A stretch of DNA of 64,000 bases from Ferrovibrio sp. (GTDB taxonomy: Bacteria; Pseudomonadota; Alphaproteobacteria; Ferrovibrionales; Ferrovibrionaceae): positions 496,001-560,000 of the forward strand of contig JAGOQS010000002.1 of the NCBI GenBank assembly GCA_017991315.1, read 5' to 3'. Each line of letters starts with the position of its first letter. Positions within the stretch are counted from its first letter, which is position 1. The position numbers and the translations under genes were made by a program. The notes below the pieces were generated by a model. That model had not been told where the DNA came from. It worked only from the letters and a program-made list of their open reading frames with translations, and did no database searches. Positions 26,901 to 32,779 of this stretch are shown in pieces.

Positions 26901-28449
26901 CTTCCAGCACGATATTGGTGGTGAGGCTTTCCAGCAACGACTGAGAGATTGTGTTGGCGCCGCTGTCGCTGTCGCCAGCGGAAATGGTGCCATCGTTGCC
27001 CGCGGTATCCTGGGTGCCGCCCGAACCGCTGACGATCTTGAGCGTGGTCGGATCGATCAGCAGTGTGCCAGTCTTGCCCTGCGGCGCACGCATGTCGGCT
27101 GAGCCGGTGAGATGGATGTCCTTATGGCTGGAAATTTCGGCAAAGCCGCCATCGCCGCCCTGGGCACCGCCGCGCGCCGAAATACTGCCGGCAAACACGG
27201 TGCGGTCATTTGACAGCACCGTGACCAGGCCGCCATTGCCACTATCCATGGCATCGGCCTTGAGCTGTGCGCCACCCACCACGGTGACGGTATCCGACCA
27301 TACGCCATCAGCGCGGCCGCGTTCGCCGCTGCCATCGCTGCCCAGCGCGATCTGGCCGCCGCCGGCCTGGCCGGAAACATTGATGGTGGCACCCTTGCCC
27401 ACCACGATATCGGCACCAGTGGCAATCACCTTGCCGCCGGTTTCAGCGGCATTGCTGCCGGAGGCATCGACACTGCCGGAAATCTCCACCTTGCCGGAGG
27501 AGCCGCCGGAGAGAACAATCTTGCCGTTCTGTACGCCAACACTCTTGGCCTGCACCACGCCGGACGTGTTGATCACATTGTCGATCACGCCCTTCACGGC
27601 GCGGGCGGAAAGCTCCACCACACCACCATCAGCGGCGATCTGGCCGCTATTCACCACCAGGGCGTTTGAGGCTTCAGCCCCGATGCCGAAGGAAAGCAGG
27701 CCGTCGCCATAGAAATCGAGCGTGAAGCTCTGGGCAGCGCCGAGCGTCACCTTGCCGAGCCGCGCACGGATCACACCGGAATTATGCACCTGTGGCGCCA
27801 CGAGGGCAGCCAGACCGGTATCCTTGATGCTGATATCACCCTGGTTCACCACCTGGGCATTGGCATTACCCGGCGTACCGAACAGGTACTTGCCGGCCAT
27901 GAAATCGGCATCCTTGATATTTGCCGTGGTGGCGACAAGGCCGCCTACGTCAACGCGCGAGCCCGGGCCGAAGAACACGCCATTCGGATTCACCAGCATC
28001 ACAGTGCCATTGGCAGTGAGCGTGCCGAAAATGGCGGAAGGGTCGTTGCCCAGCACGCGGTTCAGCGTGATGGAGCTGGCACTCGGCTGCTGGAAATTGA
28101 CGCTCTGGCCGGCGCCAATGTTGAAGGACTGCCAATTGATGATCGCCGAATTGGTGGACTGGACGATGTTGAGCGAATTCGGCGTCGCCTGGTTGATGCT
28201 GGCCGAGCCCGCAACGACATTGCCGCCCTGCGGCAGGGTCTGGGCCTGCGCACCGGTGATAAGTGAGGACAGTGCATAAGCACCAGCAGCGGCGGTAAGC
28301 GCAGCGCTCTTGCGCCGGGCATTGCGGCTGCCGCCGGCAATTCCCACTCGCTGCTGCGGCTGTGGTAGGAAACTGGTAACCGATGCCAGCAGACGGAACT
28401 TAAGACTGTGGCCAGAGCGGGGCGAAGTGAAGTAGCGCGCGCGATCCAT
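14914..28449 (-). CDS. giant two-partner secretion exoprotein (TpsA, filamentous haemagglutinin type)
   Basis: A 4,511-residue secreted protein. The N-terminus is an extended signal peptide of about 69 residues (basic region with RNARRKSAALTAAAG, cleavage near GAQA-QT). The TPS secretion domain follows at roughly 72-200: LPQGGNVVAGSASI, NSAIINWQSFNIGAGQSVNF, ITLNRVLGNDPSAIFG, and MLVNPNGVFFGPGSRVDVGG. The body is Ser/Thr/Gly-rich beta-helix sequence with at least eleven diverged repeats, then short Q-x-Y-x-G repeats, and a Pro/Gly/Gln-rich tail. ATG 28449 has GAGGG upstream and lies 10 bp after the tpsB stop; the open frame back to 28800 overlaps tpsB and is not real. It is likely exported by the TpsB protein and acts as an adhesin. 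Confidence 0.93.
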   Translation of the reverse strand: MDRARYFTSPRSGHSLKFRLLASVTSFLPQPQQRVGIAGGSRNARRKSAALTAAAGAYALSSLITGAQAQTLPQGGNVVAGSASINQATPNSLNIVQSTNSAIINWQSFNIGAGQSVNFQQPSASSITLNRVLGNDPSAIFGTLTANGTVMLVNPNGVFFGPGSRVDVGGLVATTANIKDADFMAGKYLFGTPGNANAQVVNQGDISIKDTGLAALVAPQVHNSGVIRARLGKVTLGAAQSFTLDFYGDGLLSFGIGAEASNALVVNSGQIAADGGVVELSARAVKGVIDNVINTSGVVQAKSVGVQNGKIVLSGGSSGKVEISGSVDASGSNAAETGGKVIATGADIVVGKGATINVSGQAGGGQIALGSDGSGERGRADGVWSDTVTVVGGAQLKADAMDSGNGGLVTVLSNDRTVFAGSISARGGAQGGDGGFAEISSHKDIHLTGSADMRAPQGKTGTLLIDPTTLKIVSGSGGTQDTAGNDGTISAGDSDSGANTISQSLLESLTTNIVLEASGLITVDTMTNGKLSVLQSITLRSTTSGGITFTDSATEIYSASGAIKLEANGPGSNITNVGKLTTNGGDITLLSTGSISLANEILTAGGTLTLQASNGNITTANSSRLRADTVNLIASGSIGSASQSVALNTGTLSLKLGGSFYINNIIGLDALNVNATHASASATNAYVLTAGSQTYAIADSTSETAIAVTNGMNLGWISDRTIKSNGLNIAGTLKLTSTGGDILQGSGSISATSYELTAKGSTGSNGAIGSSGSKLSLQASGAGNVSAIAGSGGIYLADQANSGLALNNIIASGGSNISSGGTLTVGNVALGSNALTLASTGGSILNDSDAATTITAGSLALQAGGSIGTNGTALTTSASSISASGGTGGIYITTSGFASFSSVSSTSGVIALNVGGNATISSLTNDSTSAVTVTASDGISIGTLNAGNGDVTLNSVNSITSSGGSGITANKLVMTGSGSGGAINVTTAAKDITASISSGITINNTGNVTLTEIISQTGSISVTGSGDITVSKLTTKGSSTAVTLNATSGNIIGATGNKIVGDGLSIRSKDVGSSSTHINTSVGTLSVENTGSFYVDNTNALLKSLVIKNSHNGSTPNTLHLTSPGMAFTVTDDGSKTTLSEINSAFLTNLIFTSDKTLVVGQLDLENASSVALTSAASIIDDANKNTRITGQKITLTAGENVGESGNAIGINTTSFVVTTAGNLLIDNINHFEEIGITSTHKDSGANYTYAITGRHLDIALTDSANGYTFTRLIDSGYGADGALKTFTFSGDRSITLGKINVGAQQVEYTSDFEPITTNSSVSFTSTGAIKDDGSDSTAVQAGYIRLKGSSIGASDANMDIDIVAKGISAQATAGDLYITAHRTVNNDGLDTPLLVGSGGTMTNGFSATGNVSLKLLVGDIQISSNIQSGGTTSLQADVGSILGSSSLSSSGKLTLKASESIGTATASINFSASEIDAIATNGLVSLYTSSSNTKFNEVTSGGAIKLTGSSGNFILGKIIANTGASSITVSGASTINDDGNDATVIQGSEIGLSAQSGLGNTNQLKLNTTKLTTSSSGAVNIASSQALTDLSVTRTSSSGGVSITGTGQTFTLAETGSAYTISTLTSASNLNFALGAQGSNVVNVSAANVGTGKFTLSSGGGIAYVGSGSDKIVAGEVSLTAGSTSSIGASNAAVQVSTGKMSLSAGRDIYVNSSAALTHVYVTSTNSTTASGTASKFGITGASGPAVSITDSGTTQTVDVTGNITDFSLINQKNISVSEIVATGAVKLATSGGGANSNITSINSAGIIVGASITLSASGTGTGNGSIGSSTTALSTKAVALNITSNGSIYLSNNSLAVSTLSVTSTHKSAATSDINTYSFSNIGTGRSFTVSEASGVQSVAMSSGSGTMDFSYSVDRAINTGTIDAGTSSTGKISLTSTGGATGVAGSINGDTGTLTAGEIILSANVSTGSGLGRSGQISTSTQKLTLITGGSFDVGNSATLTDLSLDVSFRASGTPNSGTYLHNLTSTGLTLTVEDVIVSNSVSAFKLTSVSQSGLNLNVNSSTNLQVTSVNVGSGTVKLNANNGSSSINATTTGSSVVTAGRLELTANSIGNTNTSYSTFYGTVGTLKAAATTINYQNEGNLALDGLNSKVSSSGGSVTLTVNNGSLTQAASSTERVSAEALTLKVSNGSIGTNTSSVLIDAGRMTLTSGLNVYLDNSADLSSLKWTLGHSSTTNNYGFTGKNLSATIGTSTASGTTTFTQFVDTSGLDFTLSVDTNLALGTITAQSGRALSLTTTGTTKNITTTNTSLALTADKISLTATGSVGASGTAIQTVARDLVVNTAANVHLNNGTLDLQTLSITSSQATGGSAPTFGVTGDNLTFSIAETSGTAAVAVSDTTGLDFTFATVRPQKLGVINLTSTGKATLSSTNSILGSTSNTDRLTAGNVTLKGAALGSSTDKLYVDAPIQTLTTDGNIYIDSGVHVEKLKLTNSSANSTANRTFSISGLKLDGSSGMSVQATHTNAGGTVFTTISDTSGLDFELVNDRIIEIGTINLGKANRLSLTSAPGIRETDGTSSILAGDVALVSASGAIGQTSGTGGGLIDVTASNLSVTANNGAYVDMKQRTVLTTTVGGTSQYKVSDGDLVIGGGNLSLNGAATTLEAANGSILNGGGSIYGAGTLTLTASGSIGEQNKVLSLQANSSGTTTLSATANGGGIYITESYGLTVSSMTAAGDIVLQSGSSGSSRNMTIAGAITANGKSVSLTAINGAIKSTTSSSIDAAALTLISRDGSIGESTNSTTKVKTTATKLTLNSSKDIYVTSTGDLTDLSIDRAPSTSTSNSNGALTIEASNLTWSAADNGTATTFTNVTDTTGLNFTYLSRGNIIVDKISVGSGDVTLQARQGVSTTAATITGTGTNKITAGNLKLSTNSVTNADIGSSGTALGLNVSSLNATGTNVYVKNDGALSATLSSSGDLSVAANTGDLTINSLSYGSTKALTLKATAGAINYGGSLTLSGGSITLESATGIGSAFDAMDISVSGAGTLSTSTTGSGGTYLNISGNLSGGLTATSANGPINVTGSGSLKLTSATVTGDAIGNDITVKAGTTLSVGEVTAGANYGAANLIAGTTITQLTGSTSIAASKIGITAGSGIGSSGTPFAVAGKSVSLSANNNAIYAQVTGATTLASVAAGTGAVTITTGAGPFTLLASKISGSAITMTGGANTLILGDLNAGAGSVAITASTTGGKILDDGLTNTRIVGGSVSLTGDGGVGTSTARMQTTTASLTANSNTSGPGIFIDDNGTSEITLSARARSGDADITTAAATKVTLLKADVGSVKLVGSSGDITLTSVSADTTSGVIEINSAGKILSTGSSDHITGHTLKLTSASGIGTLTNFAAGTGSPVKINVSSINTLSATGASSVINIANTGNLSLNGGILSLGSGGSAYIAATGNLTLTHAVDTSIPNLALVSGGTLTLPNAAISTTGALVISATTDVVKSGGADREFTLSGDTVKFSSGSAGGDTTLKTTTASLDASLTGTGGLIVSNTGNLATGKFSTTNGDISVTSSTGITASNVSVGGTNKTATIKATTGDVTVETLNAGGTGTIKLIAEAGSVLMGTSPSMTGNTLDITSFSSIGSSANPFTTSFANFAAKVTGAGDIHLGFSGTGTTGTLITTDGDIYVTANGTLTVDGSKITAGNSGNLSLKSTGAVALNNGYTSNGTNTAKSGVTIEGNGITLSTISTTGAQSYKGDTFTQGNLTAKSIQITGGLYSENKGTFDTSAANGDIHVTGQFDGRTNDATFTAGSGKVSFGNTAFNLGILSITAGTISLVGVETEGAQSYTGATEITGSYTSIGGAIDFKGATKLMGDTTISTNGGALTFDSTLDGGNALSIESGAGNVKFVGAVGNTTRLGNLQINSSGATSFASTVKVASINTDEDGTLAINGGSVDATGSHTYNEIAFLGANTTLTGTTITLEKGVQGVANLAIAGNLVLNDKLSVDSNLGTLTVSGTTRLYNGTINTTGTQTYTGLVTLNQNATFTGTTVTFQGGIAGGNRTLSVVGNAVFTGDIGAGTVPNSFPAQQAPAPTSGPLTSVSVSGTTVLAGGTIVTSGNQNYTGATNLTGNHVLTTNSGKITFGSTVDSTSHSNLTLNLGDVAHTFSRALGANNALGTLTINAGNNGSISFDNTATIKTTGNLTFTGGTTLLLPADINAGGAITVGVLTSTTGEPQAISGITPTLAAGEVKIKAGGNIVMAGLSGSETDLTISSSGGYIKIGSKDTDQTGLQPTKKIVVKTLKSEQASSIDMYGTVANRSDATAAYIVGPLKGPPYYINDMRWGPIENQVTIPQSVVPPPTTIPTSPQAGALFTRTVDAGGLNPNALLAFTAPTVLNVSPAPTFTVTPSAPQGGGVNPGTVTPTTSGSPLGTGGSSQSGGTNPGAIVPSSSASPVGSTGGTTGSGGAGTGGGAGGGTGGGTGGGTGGATGGSQPGQPNSEQQQQQQQQGAAAQ
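14930..15070 (-). repeat. low-complexity tail: CAG/CAA run and Gly-Thr repeats
   Basis: The 3' end of the tpsA gene encodes Gly-Thr-Gly-Gly repeats from short tandem units of about 12 bases, then a run of eight Gln from CAG/CAA codons. Such tracts can change length by slippage. Here they form a flexible C-terminal tail. Confidence 0.8.
16060..17210 (-). repeat. Q-x-Y-x-G repeats in the TpsA C-terminal third
   Basis: Short units recur: GAQSYKGDTF, GAQSYTGATEITG, GTQTYTGLVTLNQN and GNQNYTGATNLTG, each followed by a beta-rich stretch and an FxG/FxS turn. They are typical of the late part of haemagglutinin-like TpsA proteins and probably continue the beta-helix. Confidence 0.7.
19700..26480 (-). 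repeat. about eleven diverged long repeats in TpsA
   Basis: The protein repeats a unit of roughly 110-200 residues. It starts with a signal like LTSTHxS, goes on to ITGxxLTFxxxDS, then TDTSGLDFTF and a closing RxIxLGTINVG. Clear copies include ITSTHKDSG, VTSTHKSAA, ITSSQATGG, LTNSSANST and IDRAPSTST. Copies are diverged at the DNA level, so the array is old. Confidence 0.65.
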
Positions 28450-28459
28450 ACTACCGCCC

Positions 28460-30196
28460 TCAGAAATGGGTGTTGATGCTGAAGAAGACCTTCGGCTTAT
28501 CCGAAATGGTCGCCTGCGGCCTGCTGAGGCCACGAGCCAGCTCCAGCGATGCAAACAGATTCTTCGTGATATTGACGCGGAAACCGCCGCCAGCGGTGGT
28601 GACGTTGATGCGGTCATTGGTCGGCGTAACGCTGCCGATATTCCAGACCTGGCCGCGGTCAATGAACGTGTAGAGCTGCATGCCATCTGGGAAGGCTGCC
28701 TGCAGCCATTCTGGCGTGTAGCGCAATTCGAGCGAAACCGCCCAGCCATTGTCGCCGGAAACTTCGCCAGTATCGAAGCCACGGCCGAAGCTCGGGCCAC
28801 CTAGCGCGATTTCCTCACTGGCCAGCAGAGGCGTGCGGGTATACTGCCCGGTGGCGGTGCCGAGCAGGCTGAAGCTGGCGGGCAGCTGCTGCACGCGGGT
28901 CAGGTCGAGGCTCCATTTGGTGTAGCTGCTATGGCCATCGCTGCGCGAGGCCAGCGGATCGCCGGCATCTGTGGCGTTCAGGATATCGAGGCCGCGATGC
29001 ATGGTGGCGCGGATAGCGCTGATGCCATCGAAGCTGTCGGTACGGTCATAGCTGATGCCGGCACGCAGGATGCTCAGGCGGTCGCGATTGTAGGGCGCCT
29101 GCGAGAGATCGGTATCCACCATGCGGTATTCGAATTCACCTGTAAGGCGCAGGTTTTCCATGCGCGAGCGGATCAACGGATAGGTGACCGAGGCAGCATT
29201 GGTCAGCACGTCGCTCTGGATTTCCAGGCGCTTAAGCTCCTTGGCCGGATAGGAACGGGCGAAGCTGGAATTGAAGCTGGCGGTGAGGCCATCGTCACTG
29301 AACAGCCCGCTATAGCCGCCACCCACCGACCAGGAACGGCCCCAGGGGGACGATTGCTTGAGCCGCAGGCTGAGCTGATCGGCGTTGCTGCCAAAGGAAT
29401 TCCAGCTTGCCGAGCCGAGCCATTCCGCGCCGCCGAGATAGGGCGAGTTGCGGTTATCAAGGGTCAGCGAAGCGTCGTAATCCTTGCGCTCAGATTTCAC
29501 CACCATGATCGAGGCGCCAGGCGTATTCGCAGCTGGTTCGAGGTTGCCACGGATGGTCAGGCCGGCAAGGTCATTCGCCAGCAGCAGGCGGCGCTCGATC
29601 TCCGCGACATTCACCGGCGTGACATTGACCAGCGGTGCAAGTAACCGCTCGATCGCGGCCTTGGCCGGACCGATATCGCCCTGCACCACAATGCTGGAAA
29701 TGAAGCCTTCCACCACGGCAATGCGGAAACGTCCGCCCTCGATGGCCTGCTCAGGCACCAGCACACGACTGGTGACATAACCAGCACCACGGTATTTCAG
29801 CTCAATTTCATTAGCGATCTTGAAGGCATCTGCCACCGAGATCTGTTTGCCGAGCAATGCGGCATAGCTCGTCTGCAATTCGGCGGCGGAAAAAGCCGTG
29901 GCACCCTGGATATCGACGGCGGTGAGCGTGAAGGAAACCTGCTCGGCACCAGCCGGCGCTTCGGCAGCGGAAGCACGCGGCACGACAATGCTGCCACCTG
30001 GGCCCGGCGGCGCCACCATCAGCGGCTGCGGCAATTCGCGGCCCGGCACGGCGCCGGAAGGCAACTGCGAAGGCGCTTGCGCGATGGCCGATGTGATCGG
30101 CAGCGCAAGCAGCAAGCCGCCAGTCAAAGCCAGTGTCCAACACACAGCAAGAATGCTGCTTCCCCGCCCCGCAGAGCCACGCAGATAAGGCCGCAC
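28460..30196 (-). CDS. two-partner secretion outer-membrane transporter (TpsB, ShlB/FhaC type)
   Basis: A 578-residue Omp85-superfamily transporter. The signal peptide is residues 1-39 (LAVCWTLALTGGLLLALPI, cleavage after AIA). POTRA-type domains follow (VDIQGATAFSAAEL, GYVTSRVLVPEQ, then VNVAEIERRLLLANDLAGL), then a beta-barrel with the conserved GGPSFGRGFDTGEVSGDNG, which contains the VRGF/Y-like L6 motif. The last residues, KVFFSINTHF, end in Phe as barrels do. No ATG exists upstream of the signal peptide; the frame is open to a TTG at 30388. GTG 30196, with AAGAAGG about 8 bases before it, gives a normal signal peptide and is preferred. The tpsA gene starts 10 bp after the stop. Confidence 0.9.
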   Translation of the reverse strand: MRPYLRGSAGRGSSILAVCWTLALTGGLLLALPITSAIAQAPSQLPSGAVPGRELPQPLMVAPPGPGGSIVVPRASAAEAPAGAEQVSFTLTAVDIQGATAFSAAELQTSYAALLGKQISVADAFKIANEIELKYRGAGYVTSRVLVPEQAIEGGRFRIAVVEGFISSIVVQGDIGPAKAAIERLLAPLVNVTPVNVAEIERRLLLANDLAGLTIRGNLEPAANTPGASIMVVKSERKDYDASLTLDNRNSPYLGGAEWLGSASWNSFGSNADQLSLRLKQSSPWGRSWSVGGGYSGLFSDDGLTASFNSSFARSYPAKELKRLEIQSDVLTNAASVTYPLIRSRMENLRLTGEFEYRMVDTDLSQAPYNRDRLSILRAGISYDRTDSFDGISAIRATMHRGLDILNATDAGDPLASRSDGHSSYTKWSLDLTRVQQLPASFSLLGTATGQYTRTPLLASEEIALGGPSFGRGFDTGEVSGDNGWAVSLELRYTPEWLQAAFPDGMQLYTFIDRGQVWNIGSVTPTNDRINVTTAGGGFRVNITKNLFASLELARGLSRPQATISDKPKVFFSINTHF

Positions 30197-30681
30197 TTCG
30201 CTCACCTTCTTCAATGCCCGCGCTCCGTCGTCGAATGAGTCATCCGCGCTTGCCGGCTGGTTAGACAACCGGAGAGCAACGTGAGAGTGCGACGCAGACA
30301 CAGACCTTCCCCTGATAGTACAATCTCTGCATGTCTCTTTGGCACAGGCACCGGGTTCCGACAAGTTAAAACCACATGTCTGGACCAAGTATCTAACCCG
30401 ATGGAGATGTTACATTTTTTGTCACAAAGTGGGCGACGAACAGATATATCGCACCGCCGCACACGCGGAAAAATATCAACAGTTTTTTTCACACCCGAAA
30501 GTAAATATACGACGGTAGATTGTGTCAAAAGTTGACGAGAGCGCCTCGCCGAAAAAGCCTGTTTCTCCCTCTATAGTAGTATTTCAGCGGCAACACACCG
30601 AATAGTTTCTGATTGAGTTATGCTCGCTCCAATACTCTGCGAATGGAGTGGGGCAAATTCTTACGTTCCTATTGGCTCCGC
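30197..30681. other. 485-bp intergenic region upstream of the TPS operon
   Basis: No supported gene lies between the G3E GTPase stop and the tpsB start. The half near 30390-30600 is AT-rich and holds the promoter candidate at 30500-30528. If tpsB starts at GTG 30196, the transcript leader would be about 300 bases. A TTG at 30388 keeps the tpsB frame open through part of the region, but the encoded residues are Cys-rich and unlike the rest of the protein. Confidence 0.6.
30500..30528 (-). promoter_or_regulatory. candidate promoter of the TPS operon
   Basis: On the minus strand TTGACA (30528-30523), a perfect -35 box, is followed after 17 bases by TTTACT (30505-30500), a 4-of-6 -10 box, within AT-rich DNA upstream of the tpsB gene. 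Confidence 0.45.
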
Positions 30682-31761
30682 CTAGCCGGAAATATCCGTC
30701 AGGTCATCGGGCTTGAGCCAGTTGCGCAGCAACGACCCGTCGAGGTCTCGCGCAATCACCACCAGTCGCGAACGCCGATCCGCCGACGGCCAAGCATCCA
30801 GCAGCAAACGGTGAAACTGGTGCTGCACGCCATGCACCACCACCGGCCGCGCCTCGCCATCGACATTGAGAATACCCTTCACCCGGAGCAGCTTTTCCGC
30901 ATGGCGGCTGACCAGAGAAGCCAGGTTGGGGCTGAAATAGCGCCAGTTCAGCGGCGCATCGAAAGTCAGGCAATGCGCCACGATGCGGGCATCATGCCGG
31001 TTCACGTCGCCGCCGTGTTGATGGCCCCGATCATGGTGAGCATGACCGTGATGGTGATGATGGTCCGCATGGCCATGATCATGGCCATAGGCTTCCGCAT
31101 TCAGCCAGCGGATCACCTGCTCGCTCTTGCCGCTGGGATCATAGAGGCCGGCGCCAAACAGCAGATTGGCATCGATTTCGCCCTGCTGCGCCACATGCAA
31201 CGCGGCACCAGGATTGAGCCGGATCAGCCGCTCGCGGAGGGCCTCTACTGCTTCGGGCGCTGCAATATCGGTCTTGGTCAGCACCAAGCTGTCTGCCACC
31301 GCCGCCTGCTTCAGCGATTCCGGATGCTCGTCCAGTTGTCCATCCCCATGCAGGGCATCCACCGTTGTGATTATCGTGTCAAAACGGAAATGATGCCGCA
31401 CGAAGGAATCATCCATCAGCGTGTGAATGATCGGCGCCGGATCGGCAAGCCCCGTGGTTTCGACCAATACGCGGCGGAAACGCGGAATCTCGCCACGCTC
31501 GCGCTTGTCATGCAGCAGGCGCAGGGTTTCGACCAGCGTGTTATGGATCGTGCAGCACAGGCAGCCGCTGCTCAGCAATACCATATGATCGTCGGAACGT
31601 TCGACCAGTTCATGATCGAGGCCGATCTCGCCGAACTCGTTAATGATCACCGCCGTATCAGCCAGTTCCGGCTTCGGCAGCAGCCGGCCGAGCAAGGTGG
31701 TCTTGCCGCTACCGAGGAAGCCGGTGATCACCGATACCGGGATACGGCCGCCATCACTCAT
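30682..31761 (-). CDS. G3E-family GTPase (CobW/COG0523) with His-rich loop
   Basis: A 359-residue metallochaperone-type GTPase. Walker A GFLGSGKTT is at 14-22, the family metal motif CxCC is GCLCC (Cys67, 69 and 70), and the guanine-recognition motif is TKTD (162-165). A His-rich stretch at about 227-249 (HDHGHADHHHHHGHAHHD) is a likely metal-binding loop before the C-terminal CobW domain. ATG 31761 overlaps the stop of the previous gene as ATGA, indicating translational coupling; the frame to 31773 is less likely. COG0523 proteins deliver or insert metals. The operon also holds a metal-dependent amidohydrolase, so I infer that it may serve that enzyme. Confidence 0.9.
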   Translation of the reverse strand: MSDGGRIPVSVITGFLGSGKTTLLGRLLPKPELADTAVIINEFGEIGLDHELVERSDDHMVLLSSGCLCCTIHNTLVETLRLLHDKRERGEIPRFRRVLVETTGLADPAPIIHTLMDDSFVRHHFRFDTIITTVDALHGDGQLDEHPESLKQAAVADSLVLTKTDIAAPEAVEALRERLIRLNPGAALHVAQQGEIDANLLFGAGLYDPSGKSEQVIRWLNAEAYGHDHGHADHHHHHGHAHHDRGHQHGGDVNRHDARIVAHCLTFDAPLNWRYFSPNLASLVSRHAEKLLRVKGILNVDGEARPVVVHGVQHQFHRLLLDAWPSADRRSRLVVIARDLDGSLLRNWLKPDDLTDISG

Positions 31762-32777
31762 GTCGCGGCCCACAGGCGGTCCAGCCCCGGCTTAAGCAAT
31801 ACCTTGCCGCAGGCATTGCCCTCTTCCACCATCGCATGCGCCTCAGCGGCGGCGGCAAAAGGCAGCCGCGCCGCCACTACAGGCGCGATGCGGCCAGCGG
31901 CAAGCGCGTCGATCACCTGCTGCATGATATGGCGGCGGCCTTCGCGGTCATGGTCATAGAGATGCATCTCAAAAATGCGGATGGCGAGGCATTTCGTGCC
32001 ATGGTCACGCAACGCCTGCAGCAGGTTTTCCGGCGGCATGCCACCGCTGGCATTGTAGGAGACCAGCAGACCCCAATTGCCGAGCAAGCCGAGCAACTGG
32101 GTGAAACCCGCACCGCCAACATGATCGACAGCCAGATCCACGCCCTCGCCCGCCGTCAGCGCCAGTACCCGCGCCGGCACATCCTCGCGCCGGTAATCAA
32201 TCACATGGTCGACGCCGAGGCTTTTTGCGAAAGCCGCCTTATCCGACGAACTGACGCTGCCAAACACGGTGATGCCGGCCGCCTTGGCAAGCTGCGCCAG
32301 AGCGCTACCAACACCGCCAGCGACGCCATTGACAAATAGGCTGCGCACCGCCTGGCCGCGCGGCGCCACATGCAGCAGATTCCACGCCACCTGGTAATTC
32401 GGCAGACAGACGGCGGCATCGAGATCGACGCCTTCGGGCAGCAGAAACAGCGCTTCGGCCGGCACAGCCACCTGTTCAGCATAACAGCCGCCGCGCACCT
32501 TCAATTCACGAGCCGTGAGCAATACTGAACGGCCCAGCATCGCGGCATCGACGCCGGAACCAAGCGCAACGACGCGGCCGGCGAGATCGCTGCCGGGGCT
32601 GGTCGGCAACGGCGGCATCCATTTGTAGGACCCACGCCGGATCAGGATATCCGGCCAGCCAACACCAATGGCCTCGGCCTGTACCACGACTTCGCCAGGA
32701 CCCGGCTGCGGTTCCGGCGCCTCGGCCATTTCCAGCACATCCGGACCGCCGGTCCGATACATGACAATCTTGCGCAT
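31758..32777 (-). CDS. NADPH:quinone oxidoreductase-like MDR protein
   Basis: A 339-residue medium-chain dehydrogenase/reductase. The N-terminal GroES-like part has PGPGEVVVQAEAIGV and PGSDLAGRVVALG; the nucleotide-binding part has NGVAGGVGSALAQLAKAAG (about 151-169) and DHVIDYRRED. The structural and catalytic zinc Cys clusters of alcohol dehydrogenases are absent, placing it with the zinc-free quinone oxidoreductase group. ATG 32777 is chosen over a TTG six bases upstream. It sits between the amidohydrolase and the G3E GTPase and overlaps or abuts both. Its substrate is unknown; a reductive or oxidative step on the imported compound is possible. Confidence 0.87.
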   Translation of the reverse strand: MRKIVMYRTGGPDVLEMAEAPEPQPGPGEVVVQAEAIGVGWPDILIRRGSYKWMPPLPTSPGSDLAGRVVALGSGVDAAMLGRSVLLTARELKVRGGCYAEQVAVPAEALFLLPEGVDLDAAVCLPNYQVAWNLLHVAPRGQAVRSLFVNGVAGGVGSALAQLAKAAGITVFGSVSSSDKAAFAKSLGVDHVIDYRREDVPARVLALTAGEGVDLAVDHVGGAGFTQLLGLLGNWGLLVSYNASGGMPPENLLQALRDHGTKCLAIRIFEMHLYDHDREGRRHIMQQVIDALAAGRIAPVVAARLPFAAAAEAHAMVEEGNACGKVLLKPGLDRLWAAT

Positions 32778-32779
32778 CT

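Noticed and set aside
28450..28800. N-terminal extension of the TpsA frame
   Set aside because: It overlaps the 3' end of tpsB in another frame, and ATG 28449 has its own SD and gives an extended signal peptide.
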